DNA from: Halobacillus halophilus DSM 2266
GTDB lineage: Bacteria > Bacillota > Bacilli > Bacillales > Halobacillaceae
DNA: 64,000 bases
NCBI RefSeq assembly: GCF_000284515.1
Contig: NC_017668.1
Span: 3,410,001-3,474,000, forward strand
Reading direction: 5' to 3'
Part shown: piece by piece, positions 51,432 to 60,412 of the stretch
Layout: the number at the start of each line of letters is the position of its first letter
Numbering within the stretch: the stretch's first letter is position 1
Notes under the pieces: generated by a model
Seen by the model: the letters and a program-made list of their open reading frames with translations, nothing else
Databases searched by the model: none
What the model was told of the DNA's origin: nothing
Program-made: the position numbers and the translations under genes

Positions 51432-52827
51432 TGCGAAGCACCAGCTTCTGCCCTTTTTCTGCGAAAATTTTGCCCGGGTTCATAATTCCATTGGGATCCC
51501 ATGCTTCTTTAATGCGCTTCATCATATTAATTCCGATTTCGCCTACTTCCATTTCCATAAACGGGGCTTTCATCGTACCAATCCCATGTTCACCGGAAAG
51601 TGTGCCACCAAGCTCAACAGCCGCTTCAAACAACTCTTCCACCGCAAGCTCCGCTCTTTTCATTTCCTCCTGATCCCTCTTATCACACAGGATGTTAGGA
51701 TGCAGGTTTCCGTCTCCTGCATGACCGAAAACGACGACTTCTACGTCGTGCTTTTCTTTGATCACCTGCAGGCGGTCAATTAAATCTGGAATTTTACTAC
51801 GTGGCACGGTGGCGTCCTCTGACACTTTCGTCGGTTTAATTTTAGCAATCGCCGGTGAAACCTGCTTTCTGGCATGCCAGATTTTTTCAGCTTCTTCGCT
51901 AGTTTCGGGTACAACTGTTTCCCGGGCTCCGATGTTCTCCATGATTTCTTCTATTAATTGGCGTTCAATTTTCAATGTTTCCGGGTGGCCATCAAGTTCA
52001 ATAATGACAATGGCTGCCGCGTCCACAGGCAGTCCCGCCGGCTGGAAGTTTTCCACGGCTTCAATGCAGGCCTGATCCATGAACTCCATTTTGGAAGGAA
52101 GAATACCCGACGTTAAGGTTCTGGAAATGGCCTCAGCTGCTTTTCTCACTTCGTCAAAAGAGACCATTAACGTTTGGACAGCGGGAGGTTTAGGCAGTAA
52201 CTTCAGGGTCGCTTCTGTAATCACTCCAAGCGTGCCCTCTGAACCGACAATCAGCTTCGTCAGGTCGTAACCGGTTACATTTTTAATCGTATTGCCGCCC
52301 GTTCGAATCAGCTCTCCTTCCGGTGTAATTACTTTTAATCCAATGACATGATCCTTCGTCACTCCATACTTCAACCCGCGCGGACCACCTGAATTTTCCG
52401 CGAGGTTCCCACCGATGGTAGCCACATGGGCACTGCTCGGATCTGGCGCATACATAAGCCCATGCTTTTCTGCTTCTTTATTAATATTTCCGGTTAGTAC
52501 ACTCGGGGATACCGTTACTGTTAAATCATCAGGACTCATCTCAATCCGCTCGGGCCACTGGGACATATCCAGCACCATGCCCCCGTGTACAGGAAGCGGA
52601 CCTCCGCTTAGGCACGTCCCCTGCCCCCTGGGATAAACCGGTATGCGATATTCATTGGCTATCTTAAGTACTTCCATAACTTCCTCATTGCTTTTTGCCT
52701 GGACGACAGCTTCTGGAAGGTGCTCTCCAAAAGAAGCATCAAAACTATAACTATAGCGGTCTGACAGGTCGGTCAAAACTTGTTTAGACGGGACAACCTG
52801 CTTGAGCAGCTGAATCCATTCTTCCAC
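51424..52827 (-). CDS. glcD: Glycolate oxidase FAD-binding subunit
   Basis: 467 residues. The FAD domain shows VYPRGQGTCLSGGPLPVHGG and GLMYAPDPSSAHVATIGGNL, then GPRGLKYGVTKDHV; the C-terminal half ends with GGTLSGEHGIGTMK. Oxidises glycolate (or D-lactate) to glyoxylate (pyruvate). Site AAAGGAG upstream. First gene of glcD-glcF. A second GlcD-like gene at 47316 shares its layout. Confidence 0.93.
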   Translation of the reverse strand: MEEWIQLLKQVVPSKQVLTDLSDRYSYSFDASFGEHLPEAVVQAKSNEEVMEVLKIANEYRIPVYPRGQGTCLSGGPLPVHGGMVLDMSQWPERIEMSPDDLTVTVSPSVLTGNINKEAEKHGLMYAPDPSSAHVATIGGNLAENSGGPRGLKYGVTKDHVIGLKVITPEGELIRTGGNTIKNVTGYDLTKLIVGSEGTLGVITEATLKLLPKPPAVQTLMVSFDEVRKAAEAISRTLTSGILPSKMEFMDQACIEAVENFQPAGLPVDAAAIVIIELDGHPETLKIERQLIEEIMENIGARETVVPETSEEAEKIWHARKQVSPAIAKIKPTKVSEDATVPRSKIPDLIDRLQVIKEKHDVEVVVFGHAGDGNLHPNILCDKRDQEEMKRAELAVEELFEAAVELGGTLSGEHGIGTMKAPFMEMEVGEIGINMMKRIKEAWDPNGIMNPGKIFAEKGQKLVLRNE

Positions 52828-53011
52828 AAAACCTTCTCCTTTCTATGAAAATATGTCATTTTCAGATAATTATTTCTAGTAAAAAGTATAAAGGAATTTT
52901 CCATAAATTGATATACTCGCGGTGTACATCATGGCTTTCTGGAGAGGTTGATCACCGTGTGATAGACCATGCAGGTAGTAAGAAGCATGTAATTCGGATT
53001 ATTTTATAGAA

Positions 53012-53043
53012 AAAATGGACATCACTTCCAAAAGTGTCCATTT
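53012..53043. other. Hairpin between divergent glcD and protease genes
   Basis: AAATGGACA(T)CACTT / AAGTGTCCATTT, one bulge. It sits upstream of the protease promoter region. Read on the minus strand it is followed by a T run, but no minus-strand gene ends there. Purpose unknown; it could be an operator or a remnant. Confidence 0.4.
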
Positions 53044-53120
53044 ACCCAAAGACCTGGGTATACCTTTCTGATATGATAGAAAATGTTAAATATTCAAAAT
53101 ATTCAATCAGGAGGGTTTTT

Positions 53121-54854
53121 ATGAAAAAGAAAAGAAAAGTTTTTTCCGCAATGGCCCTATCCGTGGGGCTGCTTGCTGGTTCAGGTTTAGGAGCCGTCAA
53201 TGTTGAAGCAACCGCAAACGTTCAGGCTAAAATCCAGGAGAGTAAACAATCCATGGGCAACCTGACAGCTCCGTCTGAATCTAAAGCGTCGGATATTGTT
53301 AAAGCAGCCGTAAAAGGACAGATTGACAGTAAGCTTTCAAACTCTCAGAAAAACAATGAAAGTTACGTAGACTATCGCGTAGTAGAAGAAGCGAAAGATT
53401 ATAATGGGCAGGATCTAGTGAAGCTTCAGCAGACATATAAAGGGTACGACGTATTCGGAAAAGTACTGGTCAGCCAGCTGGATCAAGGGGTTATCAAAAA
53501 TGCGCTTGGAGATGTAGCCAAAAATTTAAACGGTAAAAAAGGCTTAAAGGAAAAGCAGAAAATTTCTAAGAAAGAAGCCGCAAGTTATGTGTCAGATACA
53601 TATGGTTCTGATGTTGAGCTGCTTACAGATACAACGGTGGAGAAGGTCGTCTATGTAAATGATAAGGATAAAGCTTCCTTTGGGTGGAAAGTAGATTTCT
53701 CAGTAGCTGCCCCTACTTTTGCCGAAGGGTTTGTCATTCTTGATACGAAAAAAGGAGACACCCTTTTACATGCTGTGAAAGAAATGGACAGAGCTCTTTC
53801 TGATGAAACCATTCAGTATGCAAAAGGCGGCAATGGCGGTAATGGAAACGGCGGAGGCAAACCAGGTTCCAGTGCGACTGTAGTTGGTCCAGTTACAGGA
53901 TCCGGTGTTGATAAAAACGGAAACTCTCGTACGTTCACAGCAAGCGAGATGTCTGATGGTACTTATGAGTTAGCTGATTATACAAGAGGACAGGGGATCC
54001 TGACTTATGATGCACAGTACGCTGATTTAAATCGTGAATACCGACTTTACCCTGGTGAACTATTATCCAGTACATCTACTACGTTTTCTGACGATGAGGG
54101 GGTCAGTGCTCACTACTTAGCAACCTCTGTTTATGAATACTACTTAAATGAATATAACCGTAATAGCTTTGATAATAACGGTCAACAGGTGAAATCGGTC
54201 GTACATGCGTGGGATTCAAGCTCAACCAATGATCCGGAAAACTGGTTCAATGCTGCAAGTGTTAACGACGGTGCCATGCTCATTTATGGAGATCCGTTAG
54301 CTGGGGCTTATGATGTGGCGGGACACGAGTTTACTCATGCCATTACTTCCAGTGAGTCAGACCTCGTGTACAGCGGTGAATCGGGAGCATTAAACGAATC
54401 AATCTCGGATATCTTTGGGGTTGCTATTGAAAAGAATGTGAATAATGGCTCCTTTAACTGGACAATCGGAGAGCAATCCGGAGAAGTCTTCCGCAGCATG
54501 TCGGATCCTTCCTCCATCCAATTCTCATCTACTCTCGTATATCCAGATGACTACAATGATTACCAGAACCTTTCTTATGACAATGGCGGTGTCCATTTCA
54601 ATTCCAGTATCATTAATAAAGCTGCTTACCTTCTTGCAGCAGGTGGAAGTCATAATGGAGTAAGCGTACAAGGTATTGGGGAAGAGAAAGTATTTGATCT
54701 TTTCTATTATGCGAACGTTGACCTATTAACAGCCGATTCTACATTTGAAGATTTACGTAATGCGGTTGAAACCGTAGCAGTAGATCTATACGGCAGCAGT
54801 TCTTCCGAATTTCAGGCGGTAACCGCTGCGTTCGATGCCACATTAATTCCATAA
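53121..54854 (+). CDS. Secreted M4 family metalloprotease (bacillolysin type)
   Basis: 577 residues. Signal peptide (basic MKKKRK, hydrophobic core ALSVGLLAGSGLGA) at 1-30, FTP and PepSY-like propeptide at about 40-230, Gly/Asn linker (KGGNGGNGNGGGK), then the mature protease with zinc ligands H402, H406 (HEFTH) and E426 (GALNESISD). Thermolysin-like enzymes are exported as inactive precursors, cut themselves free and digest external protein. GGAGG is upstream of the ATG at 53121, which starts the signal peptide; the frame is open further upstream but without a site. The acidic mature domain suits a salty habitat. Confidence 0.94.
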   Translation: MKKKRKVFSAMALSVGLLAGSGLGAVNVEATANVQAKIQESKQSMGNLTAPSESKASDIVKAAVKGQIDSKLSNSQKNNESYVDYRVVEEAKDYNGQDLVKLQQTYKGYDVFGKVLVSQLDQGVIKNALGDVAKNLNGKKGLKEKQKISKKEAASYVSDTYGSDVELLTDTTVEKVVYVNDKDKASFGWKVDFSVAAPTFAEGFVILDTKKGDTLLHAVKEMDRALSDETIQYAKGGNGGNGNGGGKPGSSATVVGPVTGSGVDKNGNSRTFTASEMSDGTYELADYTRGQGILTYDAQYADLNREYRLYPGELLSSTSTTFSDDEGVSAHYLATSVYEYYLNEYNRNSFDNNGQQVKSVVHAWDSSSTNDPENWFNAASVNDGAMLIYGDPLAGAYDVAGHEFTHAITSSESDLVYSGESGALNESISDIFGVAIEKNVNNGSFNWTIGEQSGEVFRSMSDPSSIQFSSTLVYPDDYNDYQNLSYDNGGVHFNSSIINKAAYLLAAGGSHNGVSVQGIGEEKVFDLFYYANVDLLTADSTFEDLRNAVETVAVDLYGSSSSEFQAVTAAFDATLIP

Positions 54855-54866
54855 TCATTTCTATAG

Positions 54867-54901
54867 AAAAGCACCAGCGCAACATTAGCGCCGGTGCTTT
54901 T
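54867..54901 (+). terminator. Terminator of the protease gene
   Basis: AAAAGCACC-GCGC / GCGC-GGTGCTTTT stem with one mismatch in the middle, loop AACATTA, then TCTT. Confidence 0.85.
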
Positions 54902-54912
54902 CTTCCATTTCA

Positions 54913-54955
54913 TTCCACCTCAGGTCATCCAGATTCTGGATGACCTGAGGTGGAA
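54913..54955. repeat. REP palindrome (loop GATTC)
   Basis: Arms 54913-54931 and 54937-54955, perfect 19 bp. Lies between the protease gene and the convergent GH42 gene; it is the terminator candidate for the galactoside operon. Confidence 0.92.
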
Positions 54956-54970
54956 CTTATTCCCTTTTCG

Positions 54971-56923
54971 TTACTTTTTTATTATTTCGCTTGCGTAAGG
55001 TTGCAGCTGCCTGCCATCGAAACTTTTCACATAGGGACTGTGGTTCATAACAAATAGATAGCTAGTATCATCTACTTCCCTTCGATAGACCTCTACATCC
55101 TCAGGAGAATCGATATACTCAATCTCCCGTTCTTCCAGAATCTGCTCTGCCATCTGATCAAGAGGAGCTTCATTTAATCCGCCGCCGATATAATAGACGC
55201 TTCCTTTACCCACTTCATTCTTCGTTACTGCGGCATAGTTTTCATAGAATTGGTCCTGATAATGGTAAAGCACCTCCGCTGTTTCCGCCACAAGCAGATC
55301 TCTCCACACAGATACCGTGCCACTCGTCTGAGCAAAGTCACCTTCGCCTTTCAGCTCCACGGCATGCTCTTTTGTCAGTGATTCGATTTCTTCCACTCGT
55401 ACACCCGTCAGGTCGCGCACCAATCCTGGGAGCACTTCGCCAAGCCTCAGGTTGTTGTCTTTTCCTTTTAATCCAGTCCGGAAAGAGAACAGGACGGTGC
55501 CTCCGCCAGCAGCAAACGATCGAAGACGCTCTGCCAGCGATTCGTCCATCATCTGCATAACAGGTACCACGACTACCTTATACTGTGAAAAATCACGATC
55601 GGCAGGGATTACATCAATCGGAATATTCCGCTTATAAAACGGGCGGTACATTCGCAAAAGCTCTTCGTTAAAGTCAAAATCTTTACTTTGAATCTGCGAC
55701 CTCCACGACCAGATATTATCGTAATCATATAATACCGCTGCTTCAGATTCAATTCGGGATTCCAGCAAACGTTCATACTGCTGAATATCCGTAAATAACG
55801 ACTGGACTTCTTTATATTTCCGGCCGTACACATTATCATGATCCACTACTCCGTAACAGAATTGCTCCGCTCCTTTGGTCATGCCGCGCCAGCGGAAATA
55901 CAGCAGGTTGTTGCAGCCATGCGCAAACGCCTGGTACGACCACATCTTCGCCTGATTCGGCCTCGGGAGATAACCAATAACATCATGTCCCTGCGCGCCC
56001 ATCAGCTCTTCCACAATCCAGTAGTTCTGATCCTTGAGGCCACGGTTAAAGTCGTGGGTCATCGCAATCGCTTCCGGCGGGACCGGTTTTTCCAATCCAC
56101 CCCAGACCGGGTAGTTGTCATACGATACATAGTCCATCGGTTTCACATTTTCCGCATGGTCGAACCATTTATCGAAAAATCCACCAGAAACGTTTGTGGT
56201 GACGTCTTGATGACTGCCTTTTGCTTCCCGGACGATCTCCGTCATTTCATGAGTAAAGCTGTTCACCGTAAACGAACGAAAACGGGCCCATTCCAATTTC
56301 AGGCTCGGATTGTGGGTTGTCACAGTCGGCTTCGGCACAGGAATTTCCGAGAAGTCATTGTACGTCTGCCCCCAGAAAATCGTGCCCCATTCCTCATTCA
56401 AAGCCTCGACAGATGAATATTTTTCTGCCAGGTACTGCTGGAACTTGCTGTGACACTGGTCACAGTAGCACATATCACTGCCTTCATGGCCAAATTCATT
56501 ATCGATCTGCCAGGATATAATCGCTTCTTCGCTGCTATAATGCTCGACCAGCTTACGCGTAATCCTCCCGGCATATTCCCGGTAAACATCCGAGTTAAAG
56601 CAATATTGACGGCGCCCGCCGAATACGCGGGTCTGTCCGTTCTCATCTTCTGATAAAACAGAAGGTTCTTTATGAGCAAGCCAGGCTGGAAAAGTAGCCG
56701 TTGGCGTGCCGAACATCACGTTCAGTCCCTGCTCTTTCACTTTATCAAGAACATGATCGAAATATGAAAAATCAAACTGCCCTTCTTCCGGCTCCATTAA
56801 GTGCCACGCAAACTCGCCGATCCTTACGATGTTCGCTCCAAGCTCTTTGATGCCCTGAAGATCTTCGTCGATCATTTCTTTTGGCCAATGTTCCGGATAG
56901 TAATCTACACCTAAGTACGTCAT
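54971..56923 (-). CDS. Beta-galactosidase, GH42
   Basis: 650 residues, the usual GH42 length: a TIM barrel with acid/base E143 (SWQIDNEFG) and nucleophile E305 (YWIVEELMGA), a trimerisation/glutamine-amidotransferase-like domain at about 380-590 and a short C-terminal beta domain. Four cysteines at 108, 152, 154 and 157 match the structural zinc site. No signal peptide, so it hydrolyses imported beta-galactosides or galactan oligomers inside the cell. The ATG directly follows the stop of the mutarotase gene. Last gene of the galactoside operon. Confidence 0.93.
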   Translation of the reverse strand: MTYLGVDYYPEHWPKEMIDEDLQGIKELGANIVRIGEFAWHLMEPEEGQFDFSYFDHVLDKVKEQGLNVMFGTPTATFPAWLAHKEPSVLSEDENGQTRVFGGRRQYCFNSDVYREYAGRITRKLVEHYSSEEAIISWQIDNEFGHEGSDMCYCDQCHSKFQQYLAEKYSSVEALNEEWGTIFWGQTYNDFSEIPVPKPTVTTHNPSLKLEWARFRSFTVNSFTHEMTEIVREAKGSHQDVTTNVSGGFFDKWFDHAENVKPMDYVSYDNYPVWGGLEKPVPPEAIAMTHDFNRGLKDQNYWIVEELMGAQGHDVIGYLPRPNQAKMWSYQAFAHGCNNLLYFRWRGMTKGAEQFCYGVVDHDNVYGRKYKEVQSLFTDIQQYERLLESRIESEAAVLYDYDNIWSWRSQIQSKDFDFNEELLRMYRPFYKRNIPIDVIPADRDFSQYKVVVVPVMQMMDESLAERLRSFAAGGGTVLFSFRTGLKGKDNNLRLGEVLPGLVRDLTGVRVEEIESLTKEHAVELKGEGDFAQTSGTVSVWRDLLVAETAEVLYHYQDQFYENYAAVTKNEVGKGSVYYIGGGLNEAPLDQMAEQILEEREIEYIDSPEDVEVYRREVDDTSYLFVMNHSPYVKSFDGRQLQPYASEIIKK

Positions 56924-57874
56924 TTATAACCCTCCAATTGAAAACGTTAGCGACCACGTGTAAGAACCGCGAGCAGGAATCCGTGAAACTTTGTCGATTT
57001 TCTCAGCGAGATAAACGTCATCATAAACCCCTGTACACGGTTCAACGCCTACATTATATTCACCGCGGTAGCCTCCACGGGTTTTCCAGATCCCGAGATA
57101 AGGGACTTTATCTTCCGGAAAACGATACGTAAGTTTACGGCTGATGTCTTCCTGAATGATGGAACACCAGCCCTCATTTAGACGATCCGTAAAATAAAAC
57201 TTCTCTACCGTACCATCCTCTTTTGGTTCAAGCTCAGCTAAATCAAGCGTTTTTCCCGTTTTCAGCGACTGCGTTTCCGGATACGAATGGGTCGTCCCCC
57301 ACTCTCCTAAATGCTGGGTCCCTTTTTCAACATTCATCACTTCATTTAACCCCTGCGGAACTTCTAATTTCGTTGAATCATTTAAATTCCACAAGGCATG
57401 AGGCGTCCAGATAAAAGGGAAAGGTTCATCGTTTTTATTCCCGGCTTCATATTCGATCTCGATGCTTGACCCTTTTAATGCAACTGTTTTTCTAATTGAA
57501 TAAGGAAATGTGGGACTTTCCACATCGAGAGAAATCCCTTCCTCTGTCTTTTCCCAGTTCCATGGCAATGCCCATACCTCTCCATGATCAGGGATCTCTT
57601 CCCAGTCTGCAGGATGAGGACCTTGATCGATCCCTGGAAACATCTCATCAAACCCACTTGAATCATATTGGGAAAAATCGGCTCCATACGGTGGTACCGT
57701 TAATTCTGAAGCCGACGTCTGAAACAGCCACTCATAGGCTGCTTCTTTATCAAAAAAGCTGACCATTTTCCCGCCATAAGAAGGAAGAATGACACAGCGG
57801 ATCTGCTCATTTTCAAGTACAACAGCTTCAAGTCCTTTAAAGTTAAGCGTCTCTATCACCGGCAGGTCAACCAT
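56924..57874 (-). CDS. Aldose 1-epimerase-like protein (galactose mutarotase fold)
   Basis: 316 residues, all-beta galactose-mutarotase fold: CVILPSYGGKMVSFFDKE near the N terminus, PFPFIWTPHALWNLNDST in the middle and GEYNVGVEPCTGVYDD near the end. Classic GalM enzymes convert beta- to alpha-galactose before GalK; this divergent group lacks the obvious catalytic His pattern of GalM, so it may act on another sugar or bind oligosaccharides. GGGAGAG is seven bases before the ATG. The stop directly abuts the GH42 start, showing coupling. Position between galT and GH42 supports a role in galactose use. Confidence 0.82.
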   Translation of the reverse strand: MVDLPVIETLNFKGLEAVVLENEQIRCVILPSYGGKMVSFFDKEAAYEWLFQTSASELTVPPYGADFSQYDSSGFDEMFPGIDQGPHPADWEEIPDHGEVWALPWNWEKTEEGISLDVESPTFPYSIRKTVALKGSSIEIEYEAGNKNDEPFPFIWTPHALWNLNDSTKLEVPQGLNEVMNVEKGTQHLGEWGTTHSYPETQSLKTGKTLDLAELEPKEDGTVEKFYFTDRLNEGWCSIIQEDISRKLTYRFPEDKVPYLGIWKTRGGYRGEYNVGVEPCTGVYDDVYLAEKIDKVSRIPARGSYTWSLTFSIGGL

Positions 57875-57889
57875 GTTCCACTCTCCCTT

Positions 57890-59401
57890 CTACATAATTT
57901 GTTTAATAAACCGGGTGAAGGCCTCTTGCCCCGCTTGCGTCCTTTTAAAGACACCCGCATGTTCAAGCACCGTCGAAAAGCGTTTGCCGACTTCCTGCCT
58001 CAACCGCTCCTCAATGTCCTCGTTCTCTGCCATGTCCATTTGTTTCGCCCATGCCACGTGTTTAGCTGTCCGTTCATCCTGGAGTGCCTTCCCGTCCAGC
58101 TCGTCCGTCTTCATATACTCTGTCAGCTGATCCATTTCTTCAATTAAACGGCCGGGTAAGACGGCAAGACCCATCACTTCGATTAAGCCTATATTCTCCT
58201 TTTTAATATGATGGACATTTTCGTGCGGGTGAAAAATCCCCATAGGATGCTCATCACTGGTGCGGTTGTTCCGAAGCACCAGATCCATTTCAAACGCTCC
58301 GTTCCGGTAACGCGCAATCGGTGTGATCGTGTTATGCGGCTCCCCGTCGGTTTCTGCATAAACGTCTGCCTCTTCATCCGTGTATCCGCGCCATGACGTA
58401 AGGATTTGATCCGCAACTGCAGACAGCCGTGAGCGATCCTCAGAACGGAGCCGGATGACCGACATCGGCCAGCGGACAATCCCGGCTTTAATATCCTTGA
58501 ACCCTTGAATGGTAAATTCCTGTTCAATCGGAGCCTGAGCCATAGGGAATTCGTGATGGCCCCCCTGGAAGTGATCGTGGCTTAAAATCGAGCCGCCGAC
58601 AATCGGAAGATCCGCATTCGAACCGATGAAATAATGAGGCAGCTGATCAGTGAAATCAAGCAGCCGGTCAAAGCTGTCTTTCGTAATGCTCATCGGGCGA
58701 TGCTCCCGGGAGAAGACAATCGCGTGCTCATTGTAATAAACGTATGGAGAGTACTGCAGGAACCAGTGCTCCCCTTCAAGATCCATCGGAATCACACGGT
58801 GGTTATCACGCGCAGGGTGATCCAGGCGCCCCGCATAACCGACATTTTCTTTACACAGCAGGCATTTAGGATAATTAGGTCCATCTCCCTTATTCGCCCG
58901 TGCTGCTGCGATGGCTTTGGGGTCCTTTTCGGGTTTGGAGAGGTTAATGGTAATCTCAAGATCTCCATATTCCGTCTCACTGTACCAGTGCTTATTTTTT
59001 TCAATCCGATTCGTACGGATGTAGTGACTGTCCTTGGATAATTGGTAAAAATAATCCGTGGCCGCAATCGGCCCCCTGGCTTCAAACGTCTGGTAAAAGT
59101 TCCGAATGACTTCCGAAGGCTTCGGCATCAGCTGATCCATAATTTTCGGATCAAATAAATCCCTCTCTGTCGTCGTATTATCCTCCATCAGCCCTTGCTC
59201 GACCGCATAATCCAGCATCCTTTCAAGAATCGGCACCGGCGTTTCCGGCACCTCCTCTGCCTGAACAGGTTCAGCAGTCTTCCCGTCCAGATTGAATAAA
59301 TGAAACAGGGCATTCCGTACGTAATCAACGTCCCAAACGGACACCATTTTTTTGTTGAGACCATATTGAATAAGCTGTTCGATGTCACGATAAATCGCCA
59401 C
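57890..59401 (-). CDS. galT: UDP-glucose--hexose-1-phosphate uridylyltransferase, class II
   Basis: About 503 residues, the long Bacillus/Lactobacillus class of GalT, unlike the 350-residue enterobacterial form. GGHHEFPM and SHDHFQGG hold the conserved histidine region, and RLDHPARDNHRVIPM is typical. It exchanges UMP between UDP-glucose and galactose-1-phosphate. Start: a GTG at 59401 has GGTGA five bases upstream; the ATG at 59413 lies almost on top of the AAAGGG tract. Ends 15 bases before the mutarotase gene; galE is 21 bases upstream. Confidence 0.92.
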   Translation of the reverse strand: MAIYRDIEQLIQYGLNKKMVSVWDVDYVRNALFHLFNLDGKTAEPVQAEEVPETPVPILERMLDYAVEQGLMEDNTTTERDLFDPKIMDQLMPKPSEVIRNFYQTFEARGPIAATDYFYQLSKDSHYIRTNRIEKNKHWYSETEYGDLEITINLSKPEKDPKAIAAARANKGDGPNYPKCLLCKENVGYAGRLDHPARDNHRVIPMDLEGEHWFLQYSPYVYYNEHAIVFSREHRPMSITKDSFDRLLDFTDQLPHYFIGSNADLPIVGGSILSHDHFQGGHHEFPMAQAPIEQEFTIQGFKDIKAGIVRWPMSVIRLRSEDRSRLSAVADQILTSWRGYTDEEADVYAETDGEPHNTITPIARYRNGAFEMDLVLRNNRTSDEHPMGIFHPHENVHHIKKENIGLIEVMGLAVLPGRLIEEMDQLTEYMKTDELDGKALQDERTAKHVAWAKQMDMAENEDIEERLRQEVGKRFSTVLEHAGVFKRTQAGQEAFTRFIKQIM

Positions 59402-59422
59402 TCTGTTCACCATCCCTTTTGT

Positions 59423-60412
59423 TTACTTTTCATAACCTTCCGGATGCTTCTGAAACCAGTCCCAGGCATTTTGAATCATCATATCCAGCTCCGCATGAGC
59501 GGGTTTCCACCTGAGCTCTTTCATGGCCTTTTCAGAAGAAGCCACGAGCTGGGCCGGATCACCTGCACGTCTCGGAGCAACTTCAGCAGGAATCTCACAC
59601 TGAGTCACCCGGCGCGCCGTATCAATGACTTCCTTCACACTGAATCCTTGCCCATTTCCGAGATTGTACACAGCACTCGTTTCATCTTTTTTCAACTTCT
59701 CAATTGCCAAAAGGTGAGCGTCTACCAGGTCCGTTACATGAATATAATCACGGATACACGTGCCGTCTTCGGTCGGGTAATCATCGCCGAATATCATGAT
59801 TTTATCCCGCTTGCCCTGAGCTACCTGGAGTACGATCGGAATGAGGTGCGTTTCCGGACGGTGATCTTCACCGACTCTTCCCTCTGGATCCGCGCCCGCA
59901 ACATTAAAGTAGCGGAGAACCACATGTTTGATACCATGAGCCTGTTCGGCCCAGTGAAGCATCTTCTCAATGGCCAGTTTTGTTTCCCCATACGGATTGG
60001 TTGGTGTGGTACGGTCATCCTCCTGAATTGGTACTTGATCAGGCTCACCGTAAACCGCTGCCGTAGATGAAAAGACGATTCGTTTTACCTCATGCTCCGC
60101 CATCGCTTTGAGTAAACTGATCGCACCGGAAACATTATTGTCATAGTACTTCAAGGGATCTTCGACGCTCTCTCCAACTAGAGAATCCGCTGCAAAATGA
60201 ATTACGGAATCGATCTCATTTTCAGTAAACACCTGCTCTAGAAAGGCCGCATCCCTTAAATCACCGTTGTAAAAACGGGCCTCTTCGAAAATGGACGCCT
60301 GATGGCCCTTTTGCAAATTATCCACGACCACTACTTCTTCATTACGATCCAATAATTGGGCGACGGCATGACTTCCAATATAACCGGCGCCTCCACAAAC
60401 GAGTACGGTCAT
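59423..60412 (-). CDS. galE: UDP-glucose 4-epimerase
   Basis: 329-residue short-chain dehydrogenase. NAD motif VCGGAGYIGSHAV at residues 4-16, the serine-threonine region FSSTAAVYGEP, and the catalytic YGETK (Tyr-x3-Lys). Interconverts UDP-galactose and UDP-glucose. The start overlaps the galK stop by four bases and has AAAGGAGG upstream, so galK and galE are coupled. Also supplies UDP-galactose for envelope glycans. Confidence 0.95.
   Translation of the reverse strand: MTVLVCGGAGYIGSHAVAQLLDRNEEVVVVDNLQKGHQASIFEEARFYNGDLRDAAFLEQVFTENEIDSVIHFAADSLVGESVEDPLKYYDNNVSGAISLLKAMAEHEVKRIVFSSTAAVYGEPDQVPIQEDDRTTPTNPYGETKLAIEKMLHWAEQAHGIKHVVLRYFNVAGADPEGRVGEDHRPETHLIPIVLQVAQGKRDKIMIFGDDYPTEDGTCIRDYIHVTDLVDAHLLAIEKLKKDETSAVYNLGNGQGFSVKEVIDTARRVTQCEIPAEVAPRRAGDPAQLVASSEKAMKELRWKPAHAELDMMIQNAWDWFQKHPEGYEK

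Noticed and set aside
33875-54955. The REP palindromes as a CRISPR array
   Set aside because: The copies are kilobases apart, palindromic and separated by genes; no spacers and no cas genes.
55838-56416. 192-residue plus-strand frame inside the GH42 gene
   Set aside because: Antisense shadow; the GH42 protein has all catalytic residues in its own frame.
59300-60070. 256-residue plus-strand frame opposite galT and galE
   Set aside because: Shadow of two clear genes on the other strand; no family resemblance and no ribosome site.
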